Assembly: GCF_013204855.1 (NCBI RefSeq)
Contig: NZ_JABMKZ010000008.1
Span: 124,001 to 188,000, forward strand
Origin: Paenibacillus alba
GTDB taxonomy: Bacteria > Bacillota > Bacilli > Paenibacillales > NBRC-103111
Reading direction: 5' to 3'
DNA length: 64,000 nt
The notes beneath the pieces are model-generated. The model did not search any database and had not been told where the DNA came from. It saw nothing but the letters and a program-made list of their open reading frames with translations. Position numbers and translations under genes: made by a program. Positions 36,195 through 45,524 of the stretch are shown one piece after another (positions within the stretch are counted from its first letter, which is position 1; each line of letters starts with the position of its first letter).

Positions 36195-38561
36195 GTGTTT
36201 AACAGTATTTGGATGAAAAGACGAAGTGTTATTTTAACCTGGCTATTTTCTTACGTTGCCATTTTGTTTCTGCCGATTTTAATTGGTGTTTTTGTATATC
36301 GTGAATCAAACGCGGCTCTGGAGGATGAAATTCATAGGGCTAATGACGCCTTGTTGAAACAAGTACGTGAAATCATGGACAATGAATTCGAAAGTGTTTT
36401 AAGACTGAATACAGAGATTACCTGGAATACCAAAGTCCAAGATCTCATGTATGCGAATAAACTGGGGCGGGATGACTACCAGTATTCCCTGTATCAAGTG
36501 GCAATGGATTTTAAAATGTATAAAACCTTCTATCCACAAATTACTGGCTTCTATGTCTATTACACACCGGGTGATACCGGAATCATGCCTGGGTTAGTAC
36601 GAAGCGGCAAGGATGTGTATGAGGAAGTCCATAACAACCCTGATTTCAGCTATGACGACTGGCTTTCCATGATAACTTCGAGAAAAGAGCCGGCTTTTGT
36701 TCCGATGGTATACAGAGGGGTGAATGGCAGCACCCATAGGTCCATTGCCCATATTAGTTATTTTACATCGAACCTTGACACGAAGCCTGAGGGAGCGGCC
36801 GTGATTCTTGTCGACGGCTCGAAGTTATTAGCTGCTCTTCAGAATGTTCAATTGTTCAATGGGGGCGAAGTGCTGGTATTGAATAAAGAGAACCAGATTC
36901 TTCTATCCTCTTCGGAAACAAATCAGCATCCGGTATTAACGAATCGGGTTCTCTCTGAAGATCAAGGCTTTTTCCATGAAACTTACAATGGACAAGACTC
37001 CGTGTTTTATTATATTGCTTCCCAAAAAACCAATCTTAAATTTGTGACTATAATGCCTAGCGCGGTAGTATGGCAAAAAGCAATTAATGTGAGGTGGATT
37101 ACTTATATTAGCATTATTTTGAGTATTCTCGGGGGGAGTTTGTTAACCTTCTTCTTCTTGAAAAAAAACTACAACCCGATTAAACAATTAATTCATACCT
37201 TCACAGATGAGTCGGCGGGTCGACTACATGACGGAAGTAACGAATTTCAAATTATTCAGCACATGATCTCCAATACCGTAAATGAAAAGGAGCAAGTCAA
37301 GATTCGTCTCAAGCAGCAAAATTATTTACTGCGATCTAATTTTATGACCAGGTTATTAAAAGGCAGGTTAGACAACCAAATCCCGATAGAGGATGCGCTG
37401 CCTGCTTTCGATATGCATTTTGACAGTGAACAGTATGCCGTTCTTTTACTTTATCTAGAAACAAATAATCAGTTTTTTTCAAGCATCAAAGGGAAAAACG
37501 AAAATGAAAAGGCCAAGCTGCTTCAGTTTATCGTTGCCAATGTGGTTGAGGAGATTATGAACGCGAGGCATATTGGTTATATGACGGAGATTGATGACAT
37601 GCTTGCCTGTATCATCAATTTCCGTGAAACGGGGCAGGCAGGCAGCTTGACCGAACTTCGTCAGATGGCCAGCGAAGCGCAGCAATTTTTGAAAAATAAA
37701 TTTCAAATCGAACTTACGGTTTCGATCAGCAATATTCACACATCCATTGTCGATCTTTCGATTGCCTACAAAGAGTCCGTTGATGCGATGGAATATAAGC
37801 TTATTATGGGCAGAAAAGAAATTATTTCTTTTCATGAAATTCAAAATGAAGCGCTGGGCGAAATCCCTCAAGGTTATTATTACCCGCTGCAGGTGGAACA
37901 GCAGCTCATTAATTTTTTGAAAATTGGCGAATATGACAGGGCAAAGGAAACGTTGGATAACATCGTGGACAGGAATTTGAAGATCAATCAGATTTCGTTG
38001 CCCTTGGCTCGCTGCTTGATGTTTGATTTGGTAAGTACGATGCTGAAGGCGCTTCATGAAATTGGCGATACACAGGAGGAATCGTCTGGCGGTAGTTTGA
38101 AAGAGATCGAGAAGCTGACAGCATGCGAAACCATGCAGGATATGCATGAACAGCTCACAGAGATGCTGAAAGAAGTATGCAGCAACAACTTGGCCAAAAG
38201 AAAATCAACGCTAATTCAAATCAGACATCAGGATCTGCAGACACTAACGCAAAACATTGTACGTTTTATTGAAGAAAATTATCAGGACGCGGATATGAAT
38301 ATTTCCATGATCGGTCTGCGATTTGATATGAAATCAACCTATTTATCCAAATTATTTAGAGAGCAAACAGGAGAAGGGCTTCTCGATTACATGAATAAAG
38401 TTCGTATTGTGAAAGCAAAGGAATTGATTGAAAGTCAGAACATCACCTTGAATGACATATCAAGTCTTGTCGGGTTCAGCGATGTCAACGCATTGATCCG
38501 GATATTTAAAAAATATGAGGGGGTTACGCCCGGCAAATATAAAGAAATGTATTTAAAATAA
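36195..38561 (+). CDS. Membrane-anchored AraC-family regulator of the uronate polysaccharide locus
   Basis: This 788-residue protein has TM1 at about 10-35, a large extracellular cache-like region to about 300, TM2 at about 305-327 and a cytoplasmic linker. The C-terminal AraC domain (about 685-785) contains IGLRFDMKSTYLSKLFREQ and SLVGFSDVNALIRIFKKYEG. The start is GTG 36195, eight bases after GGAGG; an upstream ATG (36144) has no ribosome binding site. It probably senses an extracellular oligosaccharide and activates the operon starting at 38774. It has the same architecture as the protein at 27849. Confidence 0.91.
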   Translation: MFNSIWMKRRSVILTWLFSYVAILFLPILIGVFVYRESNAALEDEIHRANDALLKQVREIMDNEFESVLRLNTEITWNTKVQDLMYANKLGRDDYQYSLYQVAMDFKMYKTFYPQITGFYVYYTPGDTGIMPGLVRSGKDVYEEVHNNPDFSYDDWLSMITSRKEPAFVPMVYRGVNGSTHRSIAHISYFTSNLDTKPEGAAVILVDGSKLLAALQNVQLFNGGEVLVLNKENQILLSSSETNQHPVLTNRVLSEDQGFFHETYNGQDSVFYYIASQKTNLKFVTIMPSAVVWQKAINVRWITYISIILSILGGSLLTFFFLKKNYNPIKQLIHTFTDESAGRLHDGSNEFQIIQHMISNTVNEKEQVKIRLKQQNYLLRSNFMTRLLKGRLDNQIPIEDALPAFDMHFDSEQYAVLLLYLETNNQFFSSIKGKNENEKAKLLQFIVANVVEEIMNARHIGYMTEIDDMLACIINFRETGQAGSLTELRQMASEAQQFLKNKFQIELTVSISNIHTSIVDLSIAYKESVDAMEYKLIMGRKEIISFHEIQNEALGEIPQGYYYPLQVEQQLINFLKIGEYDRAKETLDNIVDRNLKINQISLPLARCLMFDLVSTMLKALHEIGDTQEESSGGSLKEIEKLTACETMQDMHEQLTEMLKEVCSNNLAKRKSTLIQIRHQDLQTLTQNIVRFIEENYQDADMNISMIGLRFDMKSTYLSKLFREQTGEGLLDYMNKVRIVKAKELIESQNITLNDISSLVGFSDVNALIRIFKKYEGVTPGKYKEMYLK

Positions 38562-38562
38562 C

Positions 38563-38600
38563 GGAAGAAGGCTGCTGGAAAGCGGTCTTTTTTCCGTTTT
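38563..38600 (+). terminator. Probable terminator after the AraC gene
   Basis: GGAAGAAGGCTGC pairs imperfectly with GCGGTCTTTTTTCC, and the second arm contains the T-run. The rest of the 212-base gap before 38774 holds no gene, only the presumed importer promoter. Confidence 0.5.
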
Positions 38601-38773
38601 GTCCGGGTAAATGAAAAATTTAATATGCGATTGTACAAAATGAAGATCGATTTTATGTTTTTTTTGATGCCGTTGGAGGATTTTAAGATATCCAAATCGG
38701 GTTTACAAAAGCATAATAAAGAGGCGAAAGGGAATTGCTCGAAATCGTACACATTATAGGGAGGTAAAGACAG

Positions 38774-40399
38774 ATGAAGAAGAAAGTAAAACTTATATCA
38801 AGCACATTATCCATTATTATGCTCAGCTCACTCGCAGTCGCATGCAGTGACAAAACGGATAAACAGTCAACTCCGTCACCGTCATCCACGCCAAGCGCAC
38901 AAACAGCAACTACGTATCCAATGAAAACAGATAAGACGCTCTCGTTTTGGACAGCGGACTTTAACCCCATCTTACAGATTAAGTCTAGTGTGAAAGATAT
39001 TCCTTTTTATCAAGATTGGCAGAAGAAGACAGGGGTTGCGATTAATTTCATAAACCCAGTTATGGGCCAAGAAAAAGAACAGCTAAATGTCACGCTAGCT
39101 TCTGGGGATCTGCCGGATATGATCGAATATAACTGGAAGACAAACTTTCCTGGCGGCCCTGAAAAAGCGATCAAAGATGGCGTTGTTATGAAACTCAATG
39201 ATGTCATTGATAAGTACGCTCCTAACTTGAAGAAGTATTTAAAAGAGCATCCTGAGGTCGATAAAATGGTGAAAACAGACAGCGGAAATTACTTTGCCTT
39301 TCCGTTCGTTCGCGGAGATGAATCTCTAATGGTTTTCCAAGGGCCTATGCTGAGACAAGACTATTTAACTGAATTGGGCCTGCAAATGCCGACTACGATG
39401 GACGAGTGGTATTCGGTATTGAAAGCGTTCAAAGAGAAAAAAGGGATGGAGGCTCCTCTGACATTCCGGGGTTTAAATGATTTAAATAATGGAGCTTTCA
39501 TAGGAGCCTACGGGATTAACCGTTCCTTCTATGTGGATAACGGCCAAGTGAAGTTCGGGCCGGCACAGCCTGCTTACAAGGATTTTCTTGCTACGATGCG
39601 TAAATGGTATGCCGAAGGACTGCTCGATAAAAATATCGCTACTGTCGATATTAAAGCGCAAGACGCCAATATGACATCCGGTAAATCCGGTGCCTCTATC
39701 GGCGCAGCTGGAAGCGGGATGGGGAAATGGGTAGGCGCTGTCAAAGGCAAAGATCCCAAATATGACCTCGTTGCAGCTCCTTATCCCGTTCTGAACAAGG
39801 GCGATAAACCAAAATTCGGTCAAAAGAGCTTTGCATTTGGCTCGGAGCCTAGCGGAATGATTGCGATTACGGGAACAAGCAAAAATGTAGAGCTTGCCGC
39901 TAAATTCCTCGACTATGGCTATAGTGAAGAAGGGCATAACTTCTTTAACTTTGGCACCGAGGGAGTTAGCTACAAAATGGATAATGGATATCCGAAATAT
40001 ACGGATTTGATTATGAATAACCCTGAGAAGCTCTCCCTTGCGCAAGCGATGGGCCTCTACATCAGAGGAAATACAAGCGGACCATTCGTTCAGGATATCC
40101 GATATCTCGAGCAGTATTATACGATGAAGCAGCAAAAAGACGCCATCGTTGTTTGGCAAAATACAGATGCTTCGAAGTACATGCTTCCTCCGGTTACGGC
40201 TACACCGCAAGAAAGCACGGAATTGGCTAAAATTATGAACGAAGTGAATGCTTTGGTGGATGAAACATCGCTCAAAATTATTCTTGGAGCTTCACCGGTC
40301 CAAGAATTCGACAAGTACTTGTCAAAGCTGCAAACATTGAATATTAACAGAGCGATTGAGATCCAAAAAGCCGCTTTGGATCGATACAATAAGCGATGA
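38774..40399 (+). CDS. Solute-binding lipoprotein for uronate oligosaccharide import (LplA-type)
   Basis: This 541-residue lipoprotein has a lysine-rich leader and lipobox LAVAC, then a Ser/Pro/Thr tether. Binding-protein features include KTLSFWTADFNPI, KTGVAINFINPV and SGDLPDMIEYNW. The start ATG 38774 follows GGGAGG. The linked GH88 and heparinase-like lyase genes imply that the ligand is an unsaturated uronic-acid-containing oligosaccharide; this is inferred from context. Confidence 0.91.
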   Translation: MKKKVKLISSTLSIIMLSSLAVACSDKTDKQSTPSPSSTPSAQTATTYPMKTDKTLSFWTADFNPILQIKSSVKDIPFYQDWQKKTGVAINFINPVMGQEKEQLNVTLASGDLPDMIEYNWKTNFPGGPEKAIKDGVVMKLNDVIDKYAPNLKKYLKEHPEVDKMVKTDSGNYFAFPFVRGDESLMVFQGPMLRQDYLTELGLQMPTTMDEWYSVLKAFKEKKGMEAPLTFRGLNDLNNGAFIGAYGINRSFYVDNGQVKFGPAQPAYKDFLATMRKWYAEGLLDKNIATVDIKAQDANMTSGKSGASIGAAGSGMGKWVGAVKGKDPKYDLVAAPYPVLNKGDKPKFGQKSFAFGSEPSGMIAITGTSKNVELAAKFLDYGYSEEGHNFFNFGTEGVSYKMDNGYPKYTDLIMNNPEKLSLAQAMGLYIRGNTSGPFVQDIRYLEQYYTMKQQKDAIVVWQNTDASKYMLPPVTATPQESTELAKIMNEVNALVDETSLKIILGASPVQEFDKYLSKLQTLNINRAIEIQKAALDRYNKR

Positions 40400-40445
40400 A
40401 TGAGTTGTGACAAACAGATCTTACAATTTGAAAGAAGGAAACCTT

Positions 40446-41360
40446 ATGACTACTAAGAAAGATCTATTCGTGAAGGATTTTCTTCTGAATAAATCCTTAT
40501 ATCTTATGATGCTTCCAGTCCTTATTTACTATGCTATCTTTCATTATGCGCCCATGTATGGAGCCATTATTGCTTTCAAAGACTACTCTCCAATGAAAGG
40601 AATCATGGAGAGCGATTGGGTGGGCTTGCAGAACTTTAAGGATTTTATGAACGGTTTTTACTTTTGGCGTATTCTCAAGAATACACTTGTCCTTAGTTTA
40701 TATTCCATTCTGTTTGAGTTCCCGGCTCCGATCTTGTTAGCTTTATTCATGAATGAGTTGAAAAACAAATTGTTCGGCAGGTTTGTACAATCCATTTCTT
40801 ACATGCCTCATTTTATTTCAATGGTCGTCATTTGTGGAATCCTTACAGATTTCACCAATAGTGGTGGCGTGATTAATTCTATCATTGCTAATTTTGGCGG
40901 TGACGGGCAGGCATTGCTGCAAAAGCCTGAGTATTTCCGGCCTATTTATGTTCTCTCTGAAATTTGGCAAAAAATTGGATGGGAATCCATTATCTATATG
41001 GCCGCTTTAATGGGAATCGATCAAGAGCAATACGAAGCTGCCAAGATCGATGGGGCTGGCCGGTTGAAGCAGATGCTATACATTACTTTGCCAGGGATAG
41101 CTCCTACGATCGCCATTATGTTCATTTTGAGGATGGGCAATTTACTTAATGTCGGGTTTGAGAAAATTATTTTGCTTTATAATCCGGTTACTTACAGCAC
41201 AGCTGATGTGATTTCGTCTTTCGTCTATCGCAAAGGTTTATTGGAATTTAACTGGGGATTCAGCGCTTCTGTAGGACTATTCAACTCCGTGATTAACTTG
41301 ATTTTATTAGTAACAGCTAACCAGATTAGCCGTAAAATCAGTAAAAATGGATTGTGGTAA
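40446..41360 (+). CDS. Sugar ABC transporter permease 1 of the uronate locus (LplB family)
   Basis: This 304-residue membrane protein has six hydrophobic segments, FHYAPMYGAIIAFKDYSP near the N-terminus and an EAA loop QYEAAKIDGAGRLKQMLY. ATG 40446, after AAGAAGGAA, is preferred over the in-frame GTG 40407, which lacks a ribosome binding site. It forms the channel with the next gene product; no ATPase gene accompanies it. Confidence 0.91.
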   Translation: MTTKKDLFVKDFLLNKSLYLMMLPVLIYYAIFHYAPMYGAIIAFKDYSPMKGIMESDWVGLQNFKDFMNGFYFWRILKNTLVLSLYSILFEFPAPILLALFMNELKNKLFGRFVQSISYMPHFISMVVICGILTDFTNSGGVINSIIANFGGDGQALLQKPEYFRPIYVLSEIWQKIGWESIIYMAALMGIDQEQYEAAKIDGAGRLKQMLYITLPGIAPTIAIMFILRMGNLLNVGFEKIILLYNPVTYSTADVISSFVYRKGLLEFNWGFSASVGLFNSVINLILLVTANQISRKISKNGLW

Positions 41361-41374
41361 GGAGGAGGGACGAC

Positions 41375-42247
41375 ATGAATAGAATGAGTCGGTCCGAGAA
41401 GGTATTTGATGCGGTTAATATAATGATTATGCTTGTACTCGTTGTTGTTACCCTATATCCCTTAGTTTATGTAGGGTTGGCTTCGATTAGCGACGCAAGC
41501 TCACTTTTGGCCCATAAGGGCTTGCTTCTAAAGCCGTACGGATTTCATATCGAGGCCTACAAGCAAGTATTAAGCAATCATAGTATTCTAACGGGTTACA
41601 GCAACACGTTAATTATTATTATCTTGGGGGTATTTGTAAATTTGCTCCTGACTTCACTTGGCGCTTATGTTTTGTCGCGAAAGAACGTGTTATGGAATCG
41701 CGTGTTCATTTTTATTATTTTGTTTACGATGTTCTTTCAGGGCGGCTTGATTCCTCTCTATTTGATGGTGAAAGGAGTAGGACTCTACAATTCATTATTA
41801 GCGCTTGTACTTCCATTTGCTGTAAATACCTTTAATTTGATTATTATGAGAACTTCCTTCTCGGCTATTCCAGATAGTTTGGAAGAATCGGCAAAAATCG
41901 ACGGGGCCAATCATTTTGTCATCCTGTTTCGGATCATTATGCCATTATCAATGCCTGTCATAGCCGTTATGATCATGTTTTATGCCGTAGAGAAATGGAA
42001 CGGATGGTTTTATGCCTCGATTTTCCTGAAGGACAGGGATTTATTCCCGCTACAGCTTATATTACGCGAAATATTGCTTGCCAATTCGACCGAAAGCATG
42101 ACAAGCGGATCCGATCAGGGCTTTCAGCTTGCCGAAACGATCAAGTATGCAACGATTATGGTGGCGACTTTGCCCATCCTGTTCTTCTATCCGATTGTCT
42201 CCAAATATTTCGTTAAGGGAGTCATGGTCGGAGCTTTAAAAGGATAA
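41375..42247 (+). CDS. Sugar ABC transporter permease 2 of the uronate locus (YtcP family)
   Basis: This 290-residue partner permease has six hydrophobic segments, VVTLYPLVYVGLASISDAS at TM1, an EAA loop at LEESAKIDGANHFVILFRI and the C-terminus SKYFVKGVMVGALKG. ATG 41375 lies eight bases after GGAGGA (41361-41366), which itself overlaps the end of the preceding gene's stop region. Confidence 0.91.
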   Translation: MNRMSRSEKVFDAVNIMIMLVLVVVTLYPLVYVGLASISDASSLLAHKGLLLKPYGFHIEAYKQVLSNHSILTGYSNTLIIIILGVFVNLLLTSLGAYVLSRKNVLWNRVFIFIILFTMFFQGGLIPLYLMVKGVGLYNSLLALVLPFAVNTFNLIIMRTSFSAIPDSLEESAKIDGANHFVILFRIIMPLSMPVIAVMIMFYAVEKWNGWFYASIFLKDRDLFPLQLILREILLANSTESMTSGSDQGFQLAETIKYATIMVATLPILFFYPIVSKYFVKGVMVGALKG

Positions 42248-42294
42248 GAACAAGCCGTTCGTAGAATTTATGTAAAATGGAGGTAATCACTTTA

Positions 42295-43410
42295 ATGAAC
42301 AGTTTAGTAGAAACAATGGTCGATGCTGCCTGGCTTGATGTAACGAAGAAGATGGAGCGGATTAGCGGACGAATCGGAGATTCATTTCCGCATGTATCGG
42401 TGAATGGACGTTACGATGATAACGAGCTTGATTGGTGGACCAATGGCTTCTGGCCTGGCATTCTGTGGATGGTGTATGAAGAGACAAGGAATCCGGCGTA
42501 TAGACAAATTGCTGAATCTTGTGAAAATAAATTGGATAGGCCTCTTCACGATTTCGAGCCTCTTCATCACGATGTAGGATTCATGTGGAGCTTATCTTCT
42601 GTAGCATCCTATAAGTTAACGGGCAATGCGTTGTCGAAACGGAGGGCGCTTACGGCTGCTAGTCATCTGGCGGGTCGTTTTAACAGCAAGGGGAATTTTA
42701 TTAGGGCATGGAACGGGACAGGAAAAGAAGGCTGGGCGATTATTGACTGTTTAATGAATCTTCCTTTGTTGTTTTGGGCAAGTGAAACCACGGGTGATCC
42801 GCGATTTATGCATATTGCGCAGGCGCATGCCGATACCGTGCTGCGAGAGTTTCTGCTGGAAGACGGTTCTGTCCATCATGTTGTCGTATTTGATCCTCAT
42901 ACGGGTTTGCGCGTAGGCGCATTAGGCGGTCAAGGCTACTCGGCATTTTCTGCATGGTCGCGTGGGGCAGCATGGGCGGTTTACGGGTTGACGCTTGCCT
43001 ATGGCTATACCCAGAATCAACGCTATCTCGATAAGGCGATAGAAGTATCCCGATATGTGTTGAAGAATCTTCCAGCAGATAGTGTGCCTCCCTGGGATTT
43101 CAAGGCGTCTGAGGATCAAATTTGGGCAAAAGACAGCTCGGCAGCTGCCTGTTTGGCTAGCGGCTTGCTGGAAATCGCCAAATATTCACAAGGCGAAATC
43201 GCTGAATACTGCCACCGATCAGCATGTGACATCATGCAATCACTCTATTCAAATTATTTCGCTCATGATTCCGCTGAGGAAGGTTTGCTCAAGAAAGCCA
43301 CGGTAAGTTATCCCGATAACCGACATATTGAAGTTCCTGTTATTTACGGCGATTATTTCTTCATTGAAGCTCTCTTGAAACTGAAAGGGCGTCAAACGTT
43401 ATTCTGGTAA
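42295..43410 (+). CDS. Unsaturated glucuronyl hydrolase, GH88
   Basis: This 371-residue cytoplasmic enzyme removes the 4,5-unsaturated uronic acid left at the non-reducing end after polysaccharide lyase action. The alpha/alpha-barrel fold is indicated by ELDWWTNGFWPGILWMVYE. Catalytic aspartates are D93 in HHDVGFMWSLSS and D151 in WAIIDCLMNLP, matching D88 and D149 of the Bacillus GL1 enzyme. The C-terminal half has AFSAWSRGAAWAVYGLTLAY and KDSSAAACLASGLLE. ATG 42295 follows GGAGGT by ten bases. It is co-oriented with importer and lyase genes, giving a complete degradation pathway. Confidence 0.94.
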   Translation: MNSLVETMVDAAWLDVTKKMERISGRIGDSFPHVSVNGRYDDNELDWWTNGFWPGILWMVYEETRNPAYRQIAESCENKLDRPLHDFEPLHHDVGFMWSLSSVASYKLTGNALSKRRALTAASHLAGRFNSKGNFIRAWNGTGKEGWAIIDCLMNLPLLFWASETTGDPRFMHIAQAHADTVLREFLLEDGSVHHVVVFDPHTGLRVGALGGQGYSAFSAWSRGAAWAVYGLTLAYGYTQNQRYLDKAIEVSRYVLKNLPADSVPPWDFKASEDQIWAKDSSAAACLASGLLEIAKYSQGEIAEYCHRSACDIMQSLYSNYFAHDSAEEGLLKKATVSYPDNRHIEVPVIYGDYFFIEALLKLKGRQTLFW

Positions 43411-43432
43411 GATCAAGAAGGGAGATGGACCT

Positions 43433-45385
43433 ATGAGTATACAAAAATGGCTGAAGGAGCCGATTTCGACGGCAGAGCTATTAGGCAATTTACGTTCCCG
43501 CTTAGAGAGGATGGACGTAAAGAGCGCTTATATCGCCAGTCATATGCCTGAGCTTGTGGAGGAGACGCTAGCCAAGGCAGAGCTTGCTTATCAAGGAATG
43601 ATCATGCTTCCCGGCACCGGCGGTATAAGAGAATTCGTTGGCAATCCGCCTCGCTGGCTGGAGCGCAGACACAATGACAACGAGTATTTGTGGCAGCTTA
43701 ACCGTATGACCGAATGGCAGGATTTATTGCAAGCTTATTCCTTAACGAAAAATGAGAAATATGGCCGCAAAGTGATTGAAGAAATGCTGAACTGGATTGA
43801 AACCATAGAAATCACCGAAGAAATGATCGATCTTCCGCTTAGCTATTATTCGGAATGTCATCCGCTTCGCGCGCTGGAGATGGGCATACGCAGCTACAAA
43901 ACTTGGCCGCTTGTATTGGAGCATCTGGGACATTCCGAGCTATTTACGGAGGAAGTGCTGGAGCAGTATGTCGCTGCCGTCTACAAGCAAATCAACATTT
44001 TACGCAAAGTATCGCCGCAGCTATGGCCCAAAGCGGATCATAACCATTATTTGATGGAATGCTTGGGGATTTTGACTACAGCGCTTTATTTTCCCGAGCT
44101 CAAGGAATCGGAGGAATGGAGAAACTTTGCGATCGATGGCATCGAGAGGTGCTGCTTCGCCCAGCTGACGGAGGATGGCGGACAGATTGAAGGTTGTCCA
44201 TCCTATCATAATGGCTGCATGTTCTGGTTTGGCCTTGCCGTTGTGCTCGCCAAGCGCTTTGGCTTCGAGTTCTCGGAGTCATATATGGAACGTTATAAGA
44301 AAAATCTGGATTACTCGATCTATTCGCTAAGGCCGACAGGGAAATGTGTGCCTGTGGGTGATTCACATGCTAACAATCTTGCGATCATGGGCGGCGTATA
44401 CGGTTATTTTGCTTTGGGGGATATGACTTGGCTGGGCCTTGCTGCTAACTTGATGGATATGAGCGAGGTTATGGAGGAGGCAAGCAGACATGTATGGCGT
44501 GCGCTAGATGTGCAAAGATTCGTCAGCGATTTGTGTGCCTTGAAGGAAACGCGATATACGTGCGATAAGCAAACCACATTTTGGAATCGCACGCTTCATC
44601 AAGCGATTATTCGCAGCGGTTGGGATCGCGAGGCCTTAAGCTTTTTGTTTACTTGCCGCAGCCCGGTCCAAAACTTGCACGCCCATATCGATCTTATGAG
44701 CTTTGATTTCACTGCGCTAGGTAAAGATATGGTTTGCGATCCCGGTCTTTTTTGCTTCAGGAATGATGAAGACCGCAAGCAGTTCAAGAGCTCGAACTTT
44801 CATTCCACGCTGCTCATTGATGACCGTGATCACTTTGAGTATAGGAGCACCTGGGAATATGGCCCGCAAAAAAAGGGAGAGATCTACAATGTGGAAAATA
44901 GAGGCTTCTATCAACTAGCAAGCGCTTGCCATCTAAATTATGAACCGATTGTCCATCATCGTCATATTTCCCTCGTGGGTGACAAGTTCGTTGTAATTGC
45001 CGATCGGGTTGAGGGTTTGGAGCAGCATAGCGTGCAGCGCTATTTTCATCTTGATTTTACAGATGTGCAAGAAGCAGCAGGCGGCGTAATCGCAGCAAGC
45101 GATATCGCGAATCTGGCCATCTTTACTAGTGAGCAGGGGCAGTTGGAATTTCTGCCTGGAAGACTATCGGACATCAATGATGTTGCAAGGCCTTCCACTA
45201 GAGTTAAATTTCAGGGCAGCTATAACGGCACGAAGAATTTGTTAACGGTGCTTGTTCCCTATAGAGGGGAAACGCAGCCCGTTGTTCAGATTAAGGAGGT
45301 GAGGGACGGCGTTTTCGAATTCGGTTATGGGGAGCGTTATCTGGTCAACGTTAAGGATAATGATATGATCATTAGTTCCTCTTGA
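43433..45385 (+). CDS. Cytoplasmic heparinase II/III-family polysaccharide/oligosaccharide lyase
   Basis: This 650-residue protein lacks a signal peptide. An N-terminal alpha-barrel (about 60-370, with YYSECHPLRALEMGIRSYKT and KADHNHYLMECLGIL) is followed by a heparinase II/III beta-sandwich (about 385-630) containing the conserved NLHAHIDLMSFDFTALG motif (H416, H418, D420) and DPGLFCFRND. The family (PL12/15/17/21-like) eliminates uronic-acid-containing glycans to leave unsaturated products, the substrate type of the GH88 enzyme immediately upstream. The start ATG 43433 follows AAGGGAGA. It probably completes breakdown of imported oligosaccharides, but the precise PL family is not certain. 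Confidence 0.9.
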   Translation: MSIQKWLKEPISTAELLGNLRSRLERMDVKSAYIASHMPELVEETLAKAELAYQGMIMLPGTGGIREFVGNPPRWLERRHNDNEYLWQLNRMTEWQDLLQAYSLTKNEKYGRKVIEEMLNWIETIEITEEMIDLPLSYYSECHPLRALEMGIRSYKTWPLVLEHLGHSELFTEEVLEQYVAAVYKQINILRKVSPQLWPKADHNHYLMECLGILTTALYFPELKESEEWRNFAIDGIERCCFAQLTEDGGQIEGCPSYHNGCMFWFGLAVVLAKRFGFEFSESYMERYKKNLDYSIYSLRPTGKCVPVGDSHANNLAIMGGVYGYFALGDMTWLGLAANLMDMSEVMEEASRHVWRALDVQRFVSDLCALKETRYTCDKQTTFWNRTLHQAIIRSGWDREALSFLFTCRSPVQNLHAHIDLMSFDFTALGKDMVCDPGLFCFRNDEDRKQFKSSNFHSTLLIDDRDHFEYRSTWEYGPQKKGEIYNVENRGFYQLASACHLNYEPIVHHRHISLVGDKFVVIADRVEGLEQHSVQRYFHLDFTDVQEAAGGVIAASDIANLAIFTSEQGQLEFLPGRLSDINDVARPSTRVKFQGSYNGTKNLLTVLVPYRGETQPVVQIKEVRDGVFEFGYGERYLVNVKDNDMIISSS

Positions 45386-45420
45386 TAAAGTCAGGCATGC
45401 AATGGTCAGATAAGTAAATT

Positions 45421-45474
45421 TCACAACCTCGCTGGATGGTGTTATTGTCGAAATGACCCATCCAACGGTTGTGA
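45421..45474. other. Long imperfect hairpin between the two lyase genes
   Basis: TCACAACC (45421-45428) pairs with GGTTGTGA (45467-45474), and TGGATGG (45433-45439) with CCATCCA (45458-45464), around an 18-base loop. There is no T-run, so it may be an operator, an mRNA-stabilising structure or a weak terminator. Confidence 0.5.
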
Positions 45475-45524
45475 GTGGTCTCATCGTTGAATGGTGAATA
45501 TTCGAATTATAAGGAGGCAGTATG

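Noticed and set aside
37479..38147. 222-codon minus-strand open frame opposite the AraC regulator
   Set aside because: No family features and complete overlap with a conserved regulator; treated as antisense shadow.
39482..40210. 242-codon minus-strand open frame opposite the binding lipoprotein
   Set aside because: Shadow of a conserved gene with a lipobox and ribosome binding site; the antisense product has no recognisable domain.
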